From Acanthochromis polyacanthus (taxonomy: Eukaryota; Chordata; Actinopteri; Pomacentridae), in the NCBI RefSeq assembly GCF_021347895.1, contig NC_067125.1, positions 26,541,697 through 26,605,696 of the forward strand: a stretch of DNA of 64,000 bases, written 5' to 3'. How positions within the stretch are numbered: position 1 is the first letter of the stretch; every line of letters begins with the position of its first letter. The translations under genes were made by a program, and so were the position numbers. Positions 1 to 47,186 of this stretch are shown here, one piece after another. Under the pieces are notes generated by a model. The model searched no databases. It saw only the letters and a list, made by a program, of their open reading frames with translations, and was not told the origin of the DNA.

Positions 1-130
1 ATAACTTATGATTTCTAAGTAACTCTGTATTAAGTACTATTTACTTTTTTGGTTATTGATTTCTGCCAATGTGCATATTTTCAAATGTACGTATTTATTA
101 GTTTCAAAGTAATTAATGAGATATTACCTG

Positions 131-630
131 TTTATTTATTTATTGAGATATTTATTCTGATTCTTTATTTTTTGAGACAGGTTTTTATCTTCTGTGCTGT
201 CTTACTTCTGACTTTGTGCCAATGTGCTGCTTTGAGGTGTTACATATCGTGGGTTTGTATCATTATTAAACCCTCACTCTATATTTTAAATCGGTGTTTT
301 CTTCTCTCTCACATGTGCGTGTCCTTAACTCACCGTGCCTTTCCCTGAACACTGCTTGAAAGTTGTATTCTTTAAGTTTTCCACAGTAATATCTAAGGAA
401 TCAAAAAAGACATTCAGTCGATAAATGTGTTCTTATCTATTTCTTGCCTTTGAAAAAAAAAAAAAAACATAGCACATTTTGTAGAATTTTACAAATGTGG
501 ATATCTAGTATTGGACTTACATCCAGTGACCAGTAGAGGGAAGCAGCAGCACTTTAATAATCATCTTCAAGTACAAAAAGGGAAGAAGAAGGGACACAAA
601 TATTGCATGAAAACTATCTGCAGTCTTTAG
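131..630 (-). other. DHX34: probable DHX34 3' UTR
   Basis: This stretch lies directly downstream of the DHX34 stop codon in the direction of transcription. On the minus strand, overlapping AATAAA hexamers occur at 131-144 and another at 151-156, which would give a 3' UTR of about 480-500 bases. No hexamer was noticed closer to the stop. Bases 1-130 show no gene; the open frame at 49-348 on the plus strand looks like AT-rich noise. The UTR end is inferred from these signals only. Confidence 0.45.
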
Positions 631-14832
<14,202 letters not shown>

Positions 14833-15273
14833 ATTTACCTCCTCAAACACCAAACTGGAGTCAATTTAATTCACTGCAAATAAATAAAATGAACATGTAG
14901 ACGACTTTACACATGTAGCAGCTCAGCACACTTGTTATATTTACACTGAATGAACTACAGAGCAGCTAAAAGGTCCATTTTAAACCCCGACGTTTTATAA
15001 TCTGTGTTTAAAATGGACATAACTGAAGTTCAAAATATCGTTGTAAACTGCTACAGCTGCACACCAGTTTTTTACGACTGCAAGAAAAAGAAATTAGCGA
15101 ATGAAACCGAAGAAATTCACTGCAGCTGCTTCAAAGACGAGGGAACAATAATACGGCGGGACCGCTTCCGTTCCGTCCTTAAAAATCATCCGGTACTGAT
15201 TTGTATTTGTGCCGGGATGGAACCAATGACGTATATATATAGCTATATATAGAGGACTTCATCCTCTCAAAAC
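14833..15273. promoter_or_regulatory. DHX34 upstream region, possible bidirectional promoter
   Basis: The segment immediately upstream of the DHX34 start should hold its 5' UTR and promoter. A TATATATATAGCTATATATAG tract near 15228-15251 could serve a divergent plus-strand transcript whose candidate first codon is at 15274. The plus-strand open frame at 15004-15252 (82 codons) resembles no family I know. No transcription start can be placed from sequence alone. Confidence 0.35.
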
Positions 15274-15340
15274 ATGCGCAACACAAGCTTCTCAGGCCAG
15301 GGCTGTACCATCCCTCAATTTGGGGAAACCAGAAAAAAAG
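15274..15340 (+). other. candidate first exon of an unidentified plus-strand gene
   Basis: An ATG at 15274 opens 22 codons (MRNTSFSGQGC...GETRKK) ending at AAAG|GTTATG, a usable splice donor in phase 1. A TATA-like tract lies about 25-45 bases upstream. Possible downstream exons in compatible phases include 15681-15724 (reads FRWWYMSNIHVNVK) and 16515-16560 (reads VQRELMPHLVKPIG), but no single chain of exons is convincing. Treat as a hypothesis. Confidence 0.22.
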
Positions 15341-16906
15341 GTTATGTTCCTTAATTGTTAATGGTTGCTCATTATTTCAATTTAGTACTTTTCTTTTCTT
15401 GTCAATTTGTGTGGCGATGAAAATTATTCAGGATCGGTTTTTGGCTTTCATAGTGATTTGCAGCCATTCATTGTGATAATGTTTTCTTTCAGGTATTGGT
15501 GAAACAGAAACAAGTCTTTTGGGAATTTGCCATGTTAATTCTTTTATCAAATGTTTTAATAATGTTTTAATAATAATGGACCACTCCTGAACAGCTTTAG
15601 TTTGTCCTGCTAAGGGTGGCAGCTGGCATCAAGGACTGCTGTTGCCATGGAGACTGGGGGGTTGTTTGTCCTGCAGTGTTTAGGTGGTGGTACATGTCAA
15701 ACATCCACGTGAACGTCAAGGTTTACAGCAGAACGTTGCATTAGAACAAGATGATGGATGTTGTTGTTTTCAGCTGTGGTCAAAATGTTGTGGCTGATGG
15801 GTGGATCTGTCTGCCTTTACTCTGACATCAGAGTTATACAAAAGTGTTGCATGTGTGCAGAGCAGAAGAGATTTACTTTGTTCTATGAAGTGTTTTGTTT
15901 TTAAAGGGAGAGCATTTTTTTATCCACCTGAATGAAGACCCGATCTTTCCCTTCAAAGGATAGTTAATAATTACTACAGCTTCCATAGTGGTCCCATCAG
16001 AGAAAATCATATCCATATACAGATTTTTATTAATTCCAGGGCTGGTTCAATAAAGATAATAATCAATAACTTCATCAGATAATTCTTTGTTGCAGCTGGA
16101 ATTTTGCAGACTGAGAGATGGTTGAGAAGGTTTGCAGTTCTTGTTTTAGCAAAATATGTTATAATAGAAGATTTTTATTGTCATTGTACATGAAATTATC
16201 TGCAAACCAGCAAAGTGCATCAGTCTAAGGTATCTAAAAATAAAGAAAAGTGTTTCTAAAGCCAATAATAAACAGAATATTTTGAGGAAATATTCTAAAA
16301 AGGAAAGAAAAGCTCCATTCTCATTCCTCTCAGGATAAATTGTCATTAAAATTGACTTTAAATTTAACTTAAACATGAGATAAAAACATTTACTTTCATT
16401 ACCAATGTTGCCCAGTTTTAATAAAGTTTATGCTACTTTTATTAAATGATGAAAGTGAATAAATTGTATTTGTGTGATCTGTGTTTGATTTCTGTCTTTT
16501 CTCCTGTCATCCAGATGTTCAGAGGGAGTTGATGCCTCATCTGGTCAAGCCGATTGGAAGGTCTTGAAGTTCTCTGAATGTAGATGGTCCTCTGACTGGA
16601 TTTAAGGTTCAGATGCTCAGTAACAAACTCCACCAATGAGCAAACAGGGAAGTTTTAGGTCTATTAAATGTTGCTATGAAGGTATCACTGTTTGTCTTTG
16701 TGAATGCAATGTGCTCTTTAAATTGAACTTAGAAGTAAATCCTTCCATCTGAAAGGATTTAGTTGCATTAGTAACCTCATAACATTCTAATTTTTATTCT
16801 AGTCTTGATTGGAAATAGAATCTCTGTATTGATTGAGCGTTTGTTATGCTGAAGCAGTCACCAGTTTTTCTGGAGCGAATGAGAAAGAGTCTTACCACAT
16901 CCTGAC

Positions 16907-17236
16907 ATGAGGAAAAAGACTGTATTGAAGATGACAATGAGAAAAACTAGCAAACAGCAGACGGCATGCATTCAAGGTGAGCTCTGAACATCTGATCTGG
17001 AACAGGAATTCAATAACGGCAGCATGAGCTTCATTTCAGTCTGTAGCTGCTGAATTCATGGATGGATCATCTGCCACTAGAGAGGAAGACCATCAAACTT
17101 CCACATCAGCTGATGGAGGTCCAAGAGTCTCACCAAACAACCTACAGAGTGAAGACCTCTAACCTGATTGGACGGCCTCCTATTCAGCCACATGTGTGAA
17201 CAAATGCCTCCAAGTTGATTTGTTTTCTAAAATAAA
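16907..17236 (+). other. candidate 3' end of a plus-strand transcript
   Basis: A frame starting at ATG 16907 ends at a strong donor, CAAG|GTGAGC (16976). It joins in phase to 17081-17199 (acceptor CCACTAG), which reads RKTIKLPHQLMEVQE...LIGRPPIQPHV and stops. AATAAA follows at 17231-17236. The order donor, acceptor, stop, poly(A) signal is suggestive, but the protein is not recognised and the 104-bp intron is inferred. Confidence 0.22.
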
Positions 17237-17367
17237 TCTAGTTTGAGTCCCAATCTATGCCTGTATGTTTGCTTCTTTACACCACTGTTTACAGTTTAGG
17301 CTGTTAGATTGTTCCAGATAAGACAAGTACAAGATACTTCAGAGCTGTTCTATCATGAGCCTGACAG

Positions 17368-17550
17368 GAAGAAGTCCAACAGTTACTGAATGTTCCTGTG
17401 GTCCCCTCAAGGCTACAGGAGGAGTCCTACGAGGACGAGCCGGTCCACCTGCTGCTGCGGTTCAAAACCGACACCGACCACATGGACTTCTACTGGACCA
17501 CATGGAGGCCTTCAAACCGGACCAACAAGTTCACCAGCTTGTGGGTCTGA
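17368..17550 (+). CDS. unidentified coding-like terminal exon
   Basis: After an acceptor-like GAGCCTGACAG, an open frame of 60 codons runs to TGA. It starts EEVQQLLNVPVVPSRLQEES and ends RPSNRTNKFTSLWV. Third codon positions are mostly G or C in surroundings that are AT-rich, and the composition (acidic, aromatic, few low-complexity runs) looks like real protein. I do not recognise the family. No in-phase upstream exon could be fixed, and an AATAAA at 17231 just before it suggests it may belong to another transcript, or be an isolated duplicated exon or retrocopy. Non-canonical ATTAAA occurs at 17904-17909. It is convergent with ST14. Confidence 0.35.
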   Translation, partial: EEVQQLLNVPVVPSRLQEESYEDEPVHLLLRFKTDTDHMDFYWTTWRPSNRTNKFTSLWV

Positions 17551-20299
17551 GGACGCCGCTGAGCCTCGGCCCGGCCGGCCGCCTCTCTGTGGGTGTTTGA
17601 GTGGTGAGAGGTTTGTGAATGCATGTGAACGTATCTGTGTTGAAACTGCACCTTTTGACTCAGTAATGCCAGTAAAAACCAAGAGCTCCTTTATTTGTGA
17701 CTTCCACTAAAAAACTGATGAAAATAAGTTTGCCAGGGTTCTGACTGATAACAGATTGTTAAACTAGACGAGTCCTCAGTAGAGGGCAGAACCACGCCCA
17801 GATCAGTATCCCACATGTTTCACTGATTTGATGCAATACTTAGATTAAAACGTGTTCCTTTAATTTTTTTGAGCACTGTATTTATGATTGATATGAAAAT
17901 CACATTAAAACATTTTACCATTAGAGTATGTGTCTTTCAAAGACTTGTTTTTTTCAGATCTGGATGTGCTCAAGCTCACAAGTAAGAGGAAGGCTGAACC
18001 TTAGTACCAAGGACTTAAAGTTTATATTACTGACATGCCTGACTATTAATATACATGTTCCAGTGATGATCATGATGCTGGATTCTTGAATTGTCTGTGG
18101 TGATGGGCAATAGAATGTAGACTAGCATTAGAATAAACTAATTGTAGATTTGTAGTTCTTCTGTGCTTGACTAACGTCTTTTTAGTATGTAGTATGTATG
18201 TTTATTCTATTAAATTCAGAAGTTCAGTGGGCACAATTCAGCCCTTGCAAGTTATCTAAAAAATGTGGACGTTATTTTTCCAACTCCAGTTGTAAACACC
18301 AGCATAAATATGCATACTATATATGCATAACAGGTAACGTTCAGATTTGTGACTACCAAAAATGGCCTAGTTTGAGAGTAAAATTGAGCATGATGCAGTG
18401 ATGGCTAGAAGTTGGGACTTTGCATGGCTATAGTAAGAGGATAGATGAGTTTCTGTGCAAATTTGCAGATCTCTACCACCTGTGCTACATTGACTTCAGG
18501 GTCCTTGAAAATTAGGCACTTTTCATGGGGGGCAATGTTCAGCAGTCCATATCTCTCTCAACAATGTGCTTAGAGGGCTCCCCCTGTATAAGTTATAAGC
18601 CAGTCTGGTCTAGAGCAATACTAAATGGTGCTAAGACATTAATCTGTAAGATTTCTAGCATTTTTAACACCCTTAACCCTACTCGCGAGTGGTTTTTACA
18701 AATAATTTATACATTTTGGGCAAGCCCCCCTGCTCTGTAGAGACTTCTCCTGAGTGTGTGTGTTGTTTATAGGACATCACCAACATGAAGGGAGCTTGGA
18801 GAAAAAAATTTTCAAGTCTCTGTGATACCCAGAAGCAGAGATATAAGCATTTTAAAACCTAAAAATTCCAGGTGAGGATTGGGGGGAGGGCATTTAGGCC
18901 TAAATTATTAAAATTTGAAAATGCCATAACTCAAAAATTATTGGGAGTATAATCCTGTAATTTTGCACACAAAGCTTTTTTTTATCATGGTCTTTCACCA
19001 CCAGCACCCACAGTAAAATTGAAGATGGTACTGCAACCACCTTCCTGAATATTTGGTGTTTTGGGATGGAATAAGCCAGCTTGAGAGCCGTAGAAGGTTT
19101 TAATCTTTGGGGCCGAGTGCCAGAAAACATTTAGAAACCATCATCAACAAAACACTCAAAGATTTGAACATCATTAAAGGGAAATTCAGCTTTTGCATGA
19201 CATTGTCAAATTAAAGGACATTTATTTCCAACGTAAATGTGTGATATTCATCCTCTGGAGCTTCTCTTCACATTATCGTCCACCTGGACTGGTTTGGTCG
19301 GGAGCATGAGCAACAAACCTCTGAAAAACTGCACTTTAACATCAATGAATGACACTGAAGTTTAATCTCTGCATAAATGAGACTGAGTCTGGATGTGCTG
19401 CTCTGTCATTAACTCTTAAGTTTAGGGAAAGTTCAAACAAAAGAGGACAGTTCAGATAAGACTTGAGAATGAGCTTATTTTGAACAAACATCTCAGACTT
19501 TCTGAGCTTCAGCACCTCTAGCAAGATATTTTGACAGCAAGCAACTCAAGAGATCCAGAAGTTGGAGAGAGTTAGCTTTAGTTGAGCCAAAGAACATGTG
19601 GGACGCTAACCTAGCAAACATTTCAGACTTTTCTCTATGAATTCTGAGAAATAATTTCCTATTTAATGGCTGAGCTACACATCTGAACTCAGTCTCATTA
19701 AAACAGACTCCAATTCAGTGTCATCCATGCATATTAAAGTGCAGTTATCCAAAATGTTTGTTGCATGAGCTCCAACAAAACCTGTCCAGGTAGAAGGCTA
19801 CTTTGACAAACGGGAAGTGGAAGATTCCAAGCATATTTATAGAAGGGGGAACCGGACTGTACTAAGTGTGGTCGAGTATAGAGGGGTGTTTTGTGGGTTT
19901 TTAAGGCTGATAATGATTATTAGTGAGACATTTGGAGGAGATATTCATTTGCAGTAAATGAAAGTATTTAAAATCTTGGAGTTAAACTTCGAAGAACAAA
20001 AACTTTCACAGAAAACTTTGTTGATACGTTTTTGTTTTGTTTACAGATGTTAAGTTTAAGGAGTTTTATTCGTGACGTATAACCAATCAAATCACTCCAG
20101 AAGACAGAGTGACCACAGCTAGATAAAGGTTCAGAGTCAAAGTAGCGCCATTTTTAAATGTATTTATTACCGTAAATCAGTAAAAAATCAAATACTGATA
20201 ATCAGTAAATCAGTCAGCCCACAATTACTACAACTCTGCAATGTATGTCTCTTTCCTTTGACTTGTTATTTGTACAATATATGACGACATTCATTCATC
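17551..20299. other. intergenic, no gene recognised
   Basis: No exon with family resemblance was found here. Bases 18400-19140 read like an old dispersed repeat (long stretches such as GCCATAACTCAAAAATTATTG with no open frame), but I could not bound or classify it. Confidence 0.5.
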
Positions 20300-20640
20300 C
20301 CAAATGCTAACTATGATGTTTTCTCAGAAACATACTATGCTGCTCTGTTTGTTCTGGCCCTGGGCCACTGCTCTCCTCCTCTGGTGTTTTCTGGATTGTA
20401 CTCAGCTCCATGGCTTCGTCCACCCGGCCTACGCTGACTCGTCCCGCCTGACGTCTCTGGAGCTGAAGCTGGATTGCATCAGACCAAAGTACAGTCCAAT
20501 CATGATGCCAGCTGCCTCTCAACAGGCTCCTTCATCAGGTGGCACTTCTTCTGAGGGGAAGCTGAGCTTCAGCAGAACTTTGGAGATGTGTTCCAGTGGT
20601 TGGTGGATGTGTGGGGAGATAGAGAGGGACCTTTGAATTG
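20300..20640. other. GC-richer segment, possible gene relic
   Basis: Composition rises sharply compared with the flanks and both strands carry moderately long frames. On the plus strand one starts at 20304 with a hydrophobic stretch (LLLCLFWPWATALLLWCFL). On the minus strand a frame reads ISPHIHQPLEHISKVLLKLS before a stop. Frames shift among themselves as in a decayed coding segment. No family was recognised, so this is recorded as a relic rather than a gene. Confidence 0.25.
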
Positions 20641-20899
20641 TTCAGGAAGGAAAACAGGGAACCCATTGGTAGTTTTAGTTTAGGGTGCTACTGTGGTGTG
20701 TTCTTGGATTTTAAGAGAAGAACAGGAAGAGATTTTTTTTCGTATTGATGATCTTTTACTTTGTTCCTGGTTGGAATGCCCATCAATGTCAACGTGAAGT
20801 TCACTTTTAGTTCAGTTTATTTCACCAACACCCATTACACACAGAGAATAATGAACTGCTGAAACAGATGGTCTGTCCTTCTGCAAGTAAAAGCTAAAC

Positions 20900-21695
20900 A
20901 GGAAGTGGTTCATCGAGGATGTCATCCATTCAGTCAAAACAAAAGATATAGATGTATACACTAGAGGCTACAATAGAAATATTTTATTTAAAAACATCTG
21001 CTATAAAACACACATTTACACATTTAAGACCGATTAAATTGGATAAACTCTACTAAGATTGTGCCAGAAAGAAAAGAGGTCATACGAACATGTTTAACGT
21101 GACAGATAAAATGCTAATAAAACCAGTATTTCACTGTTTCGTACAAAGAGAAGAGCAGTTCACATCTGTTAAAAAGAAGTGGCAACCATAATGAGGAGGG
21201 CAATGCAAGTGAACAATCGCACCACTCATTTTCAGGGATTTCGGCTGGACTTAGACACCAATCCATAGGAGGTAAGACGGAAAGAGCTTTCTGTCATTTA
21301 GCTTTTTAATTTATAAAATACAAAACAACAAGGCACAGGGGTGAAAGATTCTTGAGACGGCTCCTAATAAAACACACAATGCCAGAGTACAAGGAGGCAC
21401 ATTTCATACATGTACATGTGTAACAATCACGCCTGGAGTCCATTTCCTGTGCAGCATATAACATTGTTCTCCATCACAACAAAACAAAACACACAAAAAT
21501 AAAACATTTATTTACAAAATAAAACATTTCAGCAACCCCGTCATGAATTTTGAAAAAAGAATAAAAATCACAGTGGATCTAAAATGTGCTCTTCAAGCAG
21601 ACAGTGCGTTTCTCCACTGGGAGGAGGACCGCTGGTCGTCAGTTCCTGATTAGGTTTATGTCTGTGGCCTCGTTGGACCATTTCTCAGCGGACTC
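20900..21695 (-). other. ST14: probable ST14 3' UTR
   Basis: This is the region downstream of the ST14 stop codon (TAG at 21698-21696). A minus-strand AATAAA lies at 21512-21507, giving a short 3' UTR of about 200 bases. Further signals in the AT-rich stretch to about 20970 could give longer forms. The end is inferred from hexamers only. Confidence 0.4.
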
Positions 21696-42666
<20,971 letters not shown>

Positions 42667-45399
42667 CAGGAATCCGGGTTAAAGATAAAATACAACCACC
42701 TGATCCACTTCCCCTCTCCTGGTTAATTTCCCTGAACGCACCACAGGATCCTTCCGAGGTGAAGTTGCAGGCCGGAGGTGCGTCCTTGTCACAATAAATA
42801 AATCAAAAATCCACCTGCGAGCGATAAAAAAGAAACTCTTCGGAAAGAAAAAGTCTTTTAAAAAAAAGCCGAGATGCTCACAAATGCCTCCTGACCGGAA
42901 TGCGTGTGACTCCGACGGAGGGAGAAGCAGAAACGCAGGACTAGAACGTCTTTTTCCGGGAGGTTCGGGTTTCTGAGGGCGAGGCTCCGCCCACCTGCGC
43001 ACCTGTGAGCTTCCTGTTTACCCGCACAGGTGAGAGCAGCAGCAGAATGTTGGATTCTGGGTAAAACCACCCATTTACACCAACTTACTTCTTATTCTGC
43101 TCACACTTTTTAGCAGAATTAAAATAGAAAAAGTGGTTTTATCTAGCCCAGTGTTGGTTCCATGACAGTTTCATGTGCAATATTTTTAGTATCAGTCATG
43201 TGACGTCAGGGACCTGAACTAAGATGACTCATCTGTGTTGACTCAACTCCATGTTTTTTATGCTATCTGTGTAATGAGCCATAAGTTTCATGTTGACAAA
43301 ACTCGGTCTTCCCCAAAACACATGAAGTGGCGATTAAACGAATCAACATTTCCGTTTTGTATATTGTGTCTCAATCCACTGAAGACAGGTGAACTATAAC
43401 TATGTGGGACTATTTATTCTGCACAAAAAACAGGACAATCTGTACAAACATCCCTAAAAAGTGTAATTAAATTGTTATTTAATCAACACACATGCCTTAC
43501 ATAATGTAGAGTGGAAAAATCCTAATTAGAAATTTAGTATTTTTTTCAATAAAAGCCACGTTTTCTAATGAAATTTCTAAACACAGGCACTAATGCATCT
43601 AAAACAAATCAGAATATTGTGAAAAAACTGAAAAATTGAATGTATTCTAGACTCATCAGATCAAGCATGTCAAGCCTTTTTTGTTTTATTTGTGAAGCTG
43701 GACAATTCTAGATTATAAATCTTTATGTGATCACTTTTAGGAAACCTTGAGACACTGGATTTTAGGTTTTAAGCCATAATCATCAAAATAAAAACAAAAA
43801 AAGGCTTGAAATATTTCACACTAAGTGTAATGAATATCAACTATATGAAAGTTTACCAGATTATTAAATGAAATAAATGTAGTGATGAAATACCTTTCTC
43901 ATGACATTCTACGTTTGTAAGTTACCCAAGTATTTACTGGTTATTACATTAAATATGTTTTGATTCTTAACTCTCAACTGCACAAAACACCTCAGGATTG
44001 AGAAGACAGTAAGGAGGATATTTTTGTATGAAACTCCCCTGTTGCTTACTTATACCAGAAAAACTTTCATTTGTATAGGAGGTTTTCTGAAATTTTATGG
44101 CTGAATGTGCAAATGTGATGTTATCCAGCTAGAAATGCACTAATTTACATTAACTTGCAGAGCATACCTCTGAAAATTTAATAAAGACAGGTCCAAAACT
44201 TCTTGTTACGAAGGTTTTTACAGTGTAGTTTTTGAATATCTCTTTTTATTACTCGAAAAATTAAACAATACTGTGAATGAGTTTGAGCAGAAACTCACTT
44301 GCTTTGTAAAGTTACACACATTTTAATTGAAACTCCTATTTACTAGTAAACAAAAAAAAATCAAAATCACCAGATGTCACAGTGAAACTTGCCCTGTTAG
44401 AAATAGAAAATGACTATTTTAATAGTTATTAAAAATCATTTTCTTTTCTAAGGAAGTGAACTTTCTAAAATACATATTCCAGTGGATCTCACAAAATTAG
44501 AATAGTGTGAAAAAAATCCACTCATTGCATGAAAAGTGAAAAATATTACAAGCTTTTTAGACTTACACTTAGACAGACTTTATTAATCTTAAATTTTTAT
44601 GGTTTTAATTAAAATTATTTCCTATAGCTTATGACAGCATGAAAAAAATAAACAAAAAATATTTTTGTGATGTGTTTTCGAAATCAAATATTCTATAAAT
44701 TAGGCTGAGGATGATTTTCAACAAACTCCTCTGTAAAAAACAAAACAAACTTCCAGACATTGGTGGAAATCTAAATGGAAAGTTAAAGTTTGTTGTGACT
44801 AAGTACGGCAGACGTGGAAATTTCCGTCTTAGAGTTTGACAAAACAAACAAAAAAAACACGTTTAGTGAAACTACATTAATTTTTAATGGACCACTAAAT
44901 ATATATTTTTTAAATACGCTATTTTCAGGTACAAAAAAATGTAACTAGCACATCACAATGAAACTTCCCATCTTGATTAGTCACTAGAAGTCAATTCTCT
45001 TTCCTTATTACAAGTTTTATTATTTTTGATGATTAAATAAAATATTCTCAGTCATTATTCTGTCAATTTTCATTAATGTATGATAGACCAAATAAAATAT
45101 AATAAACACCTTTCCAGTCATGGAGGCTTTATCTATTTTTGTTCTCTCCTCATTCTATTTTTTCCTTAGATTCTAAGGAGTATTTCCTCTTAACTGGGAA
45201 TAAAATAATTGTCCGTTGAAGCCCTATTATATACTATTAATGGCAACTTAATAATTAATAATAAAGGTAAAAATATCCATCCATCCATTAAAAAACCGAC
45301 ACATCCATCTGTAAGTTGTGAGTTTATTGATGTGTATCCCCCTTGTAACCATAAATCTGTTTCCACTGGTGTCAATCAAATGTTTTAAATCACTAATAT
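42667..45399. other. ST14 upstream region and intergenic repeats
   Basis: The bases just right of 42666 should include the ST14 5' UTR and promoter; 42860-43010 is GC-richer. At 43600-43860 and 44470-44560 there are pieces of a common fish repeat with CAGAATATTGTGAAAAA and AAGGCTTGAAATATTTCACA in both orientations. No protein-coding gene was recognised. Confidence 0.45.
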
Positions 45400-47186
45400 G
45401 TATATTATATTAGTTCCCCTCCCACAATCAAGCAGGCAGTTACAAGATCGAAGCTGTTTGGGTGCATAGTGAGACAGTCACATACAGAGATACTGTCACA
45501 GGAAGAGAAAAAAATAGAAAACAAGAAAACAAACTTAAAAATATATATCATATCATTTCATATAAGAACAATGCACACCACAGGTAATCCTCTGGAAAAA
45601 AGCCATGATTGCAACATCAACTATACAGGCATACAAAGACGATACTAAGATAGAGAGAGAGAGAGAAAAGGGGGATTCTAGGACTCAGTTTACTTGTTTG
45701 TGTCGTTCTCTACCTGTAAAAATACACAAGTTTTGCTAATTTTTTATGCAGAAACCAGCTCTCCAAGCCTTGTCTTTCTGTGTGTCTCTGTCTGCCTGCA
45801 CAGCCCTCCAGCTGCAAAGTGTCTTCGGGTGGCTTTGATCCAGGGCCGGCTCGAGGTTTTCTGTCCAAATCCGCATGGAAAATTTGTCACAGTTCCCAGC
45901 AATCCCAGGAATAGTTTCATTACTGACCAAAATTACCTGTTCCGATCTTCAAATGCGGCATATTTGGGTTTCTAGTGACCTCAGAATCGGCTCTTAATTC
46001 GTGCCTCCGGGCCGGCCCTGCTTTGCTACATCTGCACTCTCTGACCAGCTAAAAAAAAAGCAGCTGTAACGTGTGTGTGTGTGCATCATCCCATGTTAAT
46101 TTACTGCTACGTTTCTTTTTGCTGCAGGTAATTTGTGCAAAAAAAATATCAACAAACCCCCCCCCCAAAAAAAAAAAACACACTTCAACGACCGTCGAAG
46201 CCTCAAGGGAACCTGCCAGATACATAGCATGGAAAGAAAAGCTTCCACGATACATTCAACTATGTAACACACGTCAATAGGTATTATTTAATCTACTGGT
46301 TTTATACAGCTTCCCTACTGATAAAAAGGTTGTGTTTGTGTGTGTGTGTAACAGGGGATATAGCATCACATTCACTTATTGAGGGTTCAGAGTAGGTTTT
46401 CGTGTGTCGTGTTTGAGCTGGGAGGGCCTGTGCACATCTGTCCGACAGCTAAAGAACCCCAAACCAACAATCTTCCCTGGCAAAAAAAGGTGGAATAAAA
46501 ACATCTACTCTTATATATATATATTTAAATCGTATATGTATATTTTGTCTGTTATCATAACAAAGAACAGAAAGTAAATAAGTCAGGATTTCGTTGTTTG
46601 TTTGTTTTTTTCCTTTTTTGCCTCATTTGTCGTTTCACTGAACATTTGTTTGTTTTTTAATCGGTACAAAGAACCTTCATATACAAGCAATCTATTGAGA
46701 GGAGAAATTAAAACACCAATTTTCTTTTTGAGAAAACCATCAGCATTAAATATGACACTCGCGTGATGGGAAACAAAAAGTGTAGTGTCAAGGGAAATTC
46801 AAAATTTCGTTTGATTTGCTTTCCAAAAAAAAACATACAAAAAAAACCCAATAAAAGTCTGAAGAAATGTTATACATCTTGATCTGAGATAGCTGTATTG
46901 ATAATTACAGATAAATCTGCAGAATCACATTTTTCCATGAATGCAAATTGGCAGATACATCACCTTCTCAAAAGAAACATGATCAAAAAGAGCTCTATAG
47001 TACAATAGTAGCAGTAGTAGAAGTAGTAGCATTATTTAAGGATTGTTTCGAACAAACCAGTAAATGGAGTTTTGGATGTATGCAAATGATTCTTTTTTTT
47101 CTTTAACAATAGCATCATGTGTTATTGGTCAGTAGTATGTTCCCCTTCGGTCTGACTCCACAGCGCCCCCTCCCTGTAGGCTCCGG
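45400..47186 (-). other. APLP2: probable APLP2 3' UTR
   Basis: Sequence downstream of the APLP2 stop (TAA at 47189-47187), without another gene. No single AATAAA stands out; ATTAAA-type signals on the minus strand lie near 46658 and 46288, and AATAAA near 45325. The extent is a guess from the long 3' UTR typical of the gene. An embedded short element lies at 45841-46020. Confidence 0.35.
45841..46020. mobile_element. short hAT-like MITE
   Basis: The 180-bp element begins CAGGGCCGGCTCGAGG and ends CCTCCGGGCCGGCCCTG, so CAGGGCCGGC forms perfect inverted termini. The flanks CTTTGATC and CTTTGCTA share five of eight bases, compatible with a decayed 8-bp target duplication. It lies in the presumed APLP2 3' UTR. 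Confidence 0.65.

Noticed and set aside
14833..14853. Longer DHX34 start seven codons upstream
   Set aside because: The upstream codon is TTG; the ATG at 14832 has a good context and is the first ATG in frame near the conserved N-terminus.
15004..15252. 82-codon plus-strand protein upstream of DHX34
   Set aside because: No family resemblance; it spans the presumed promoter and ends in a TATA repeat.
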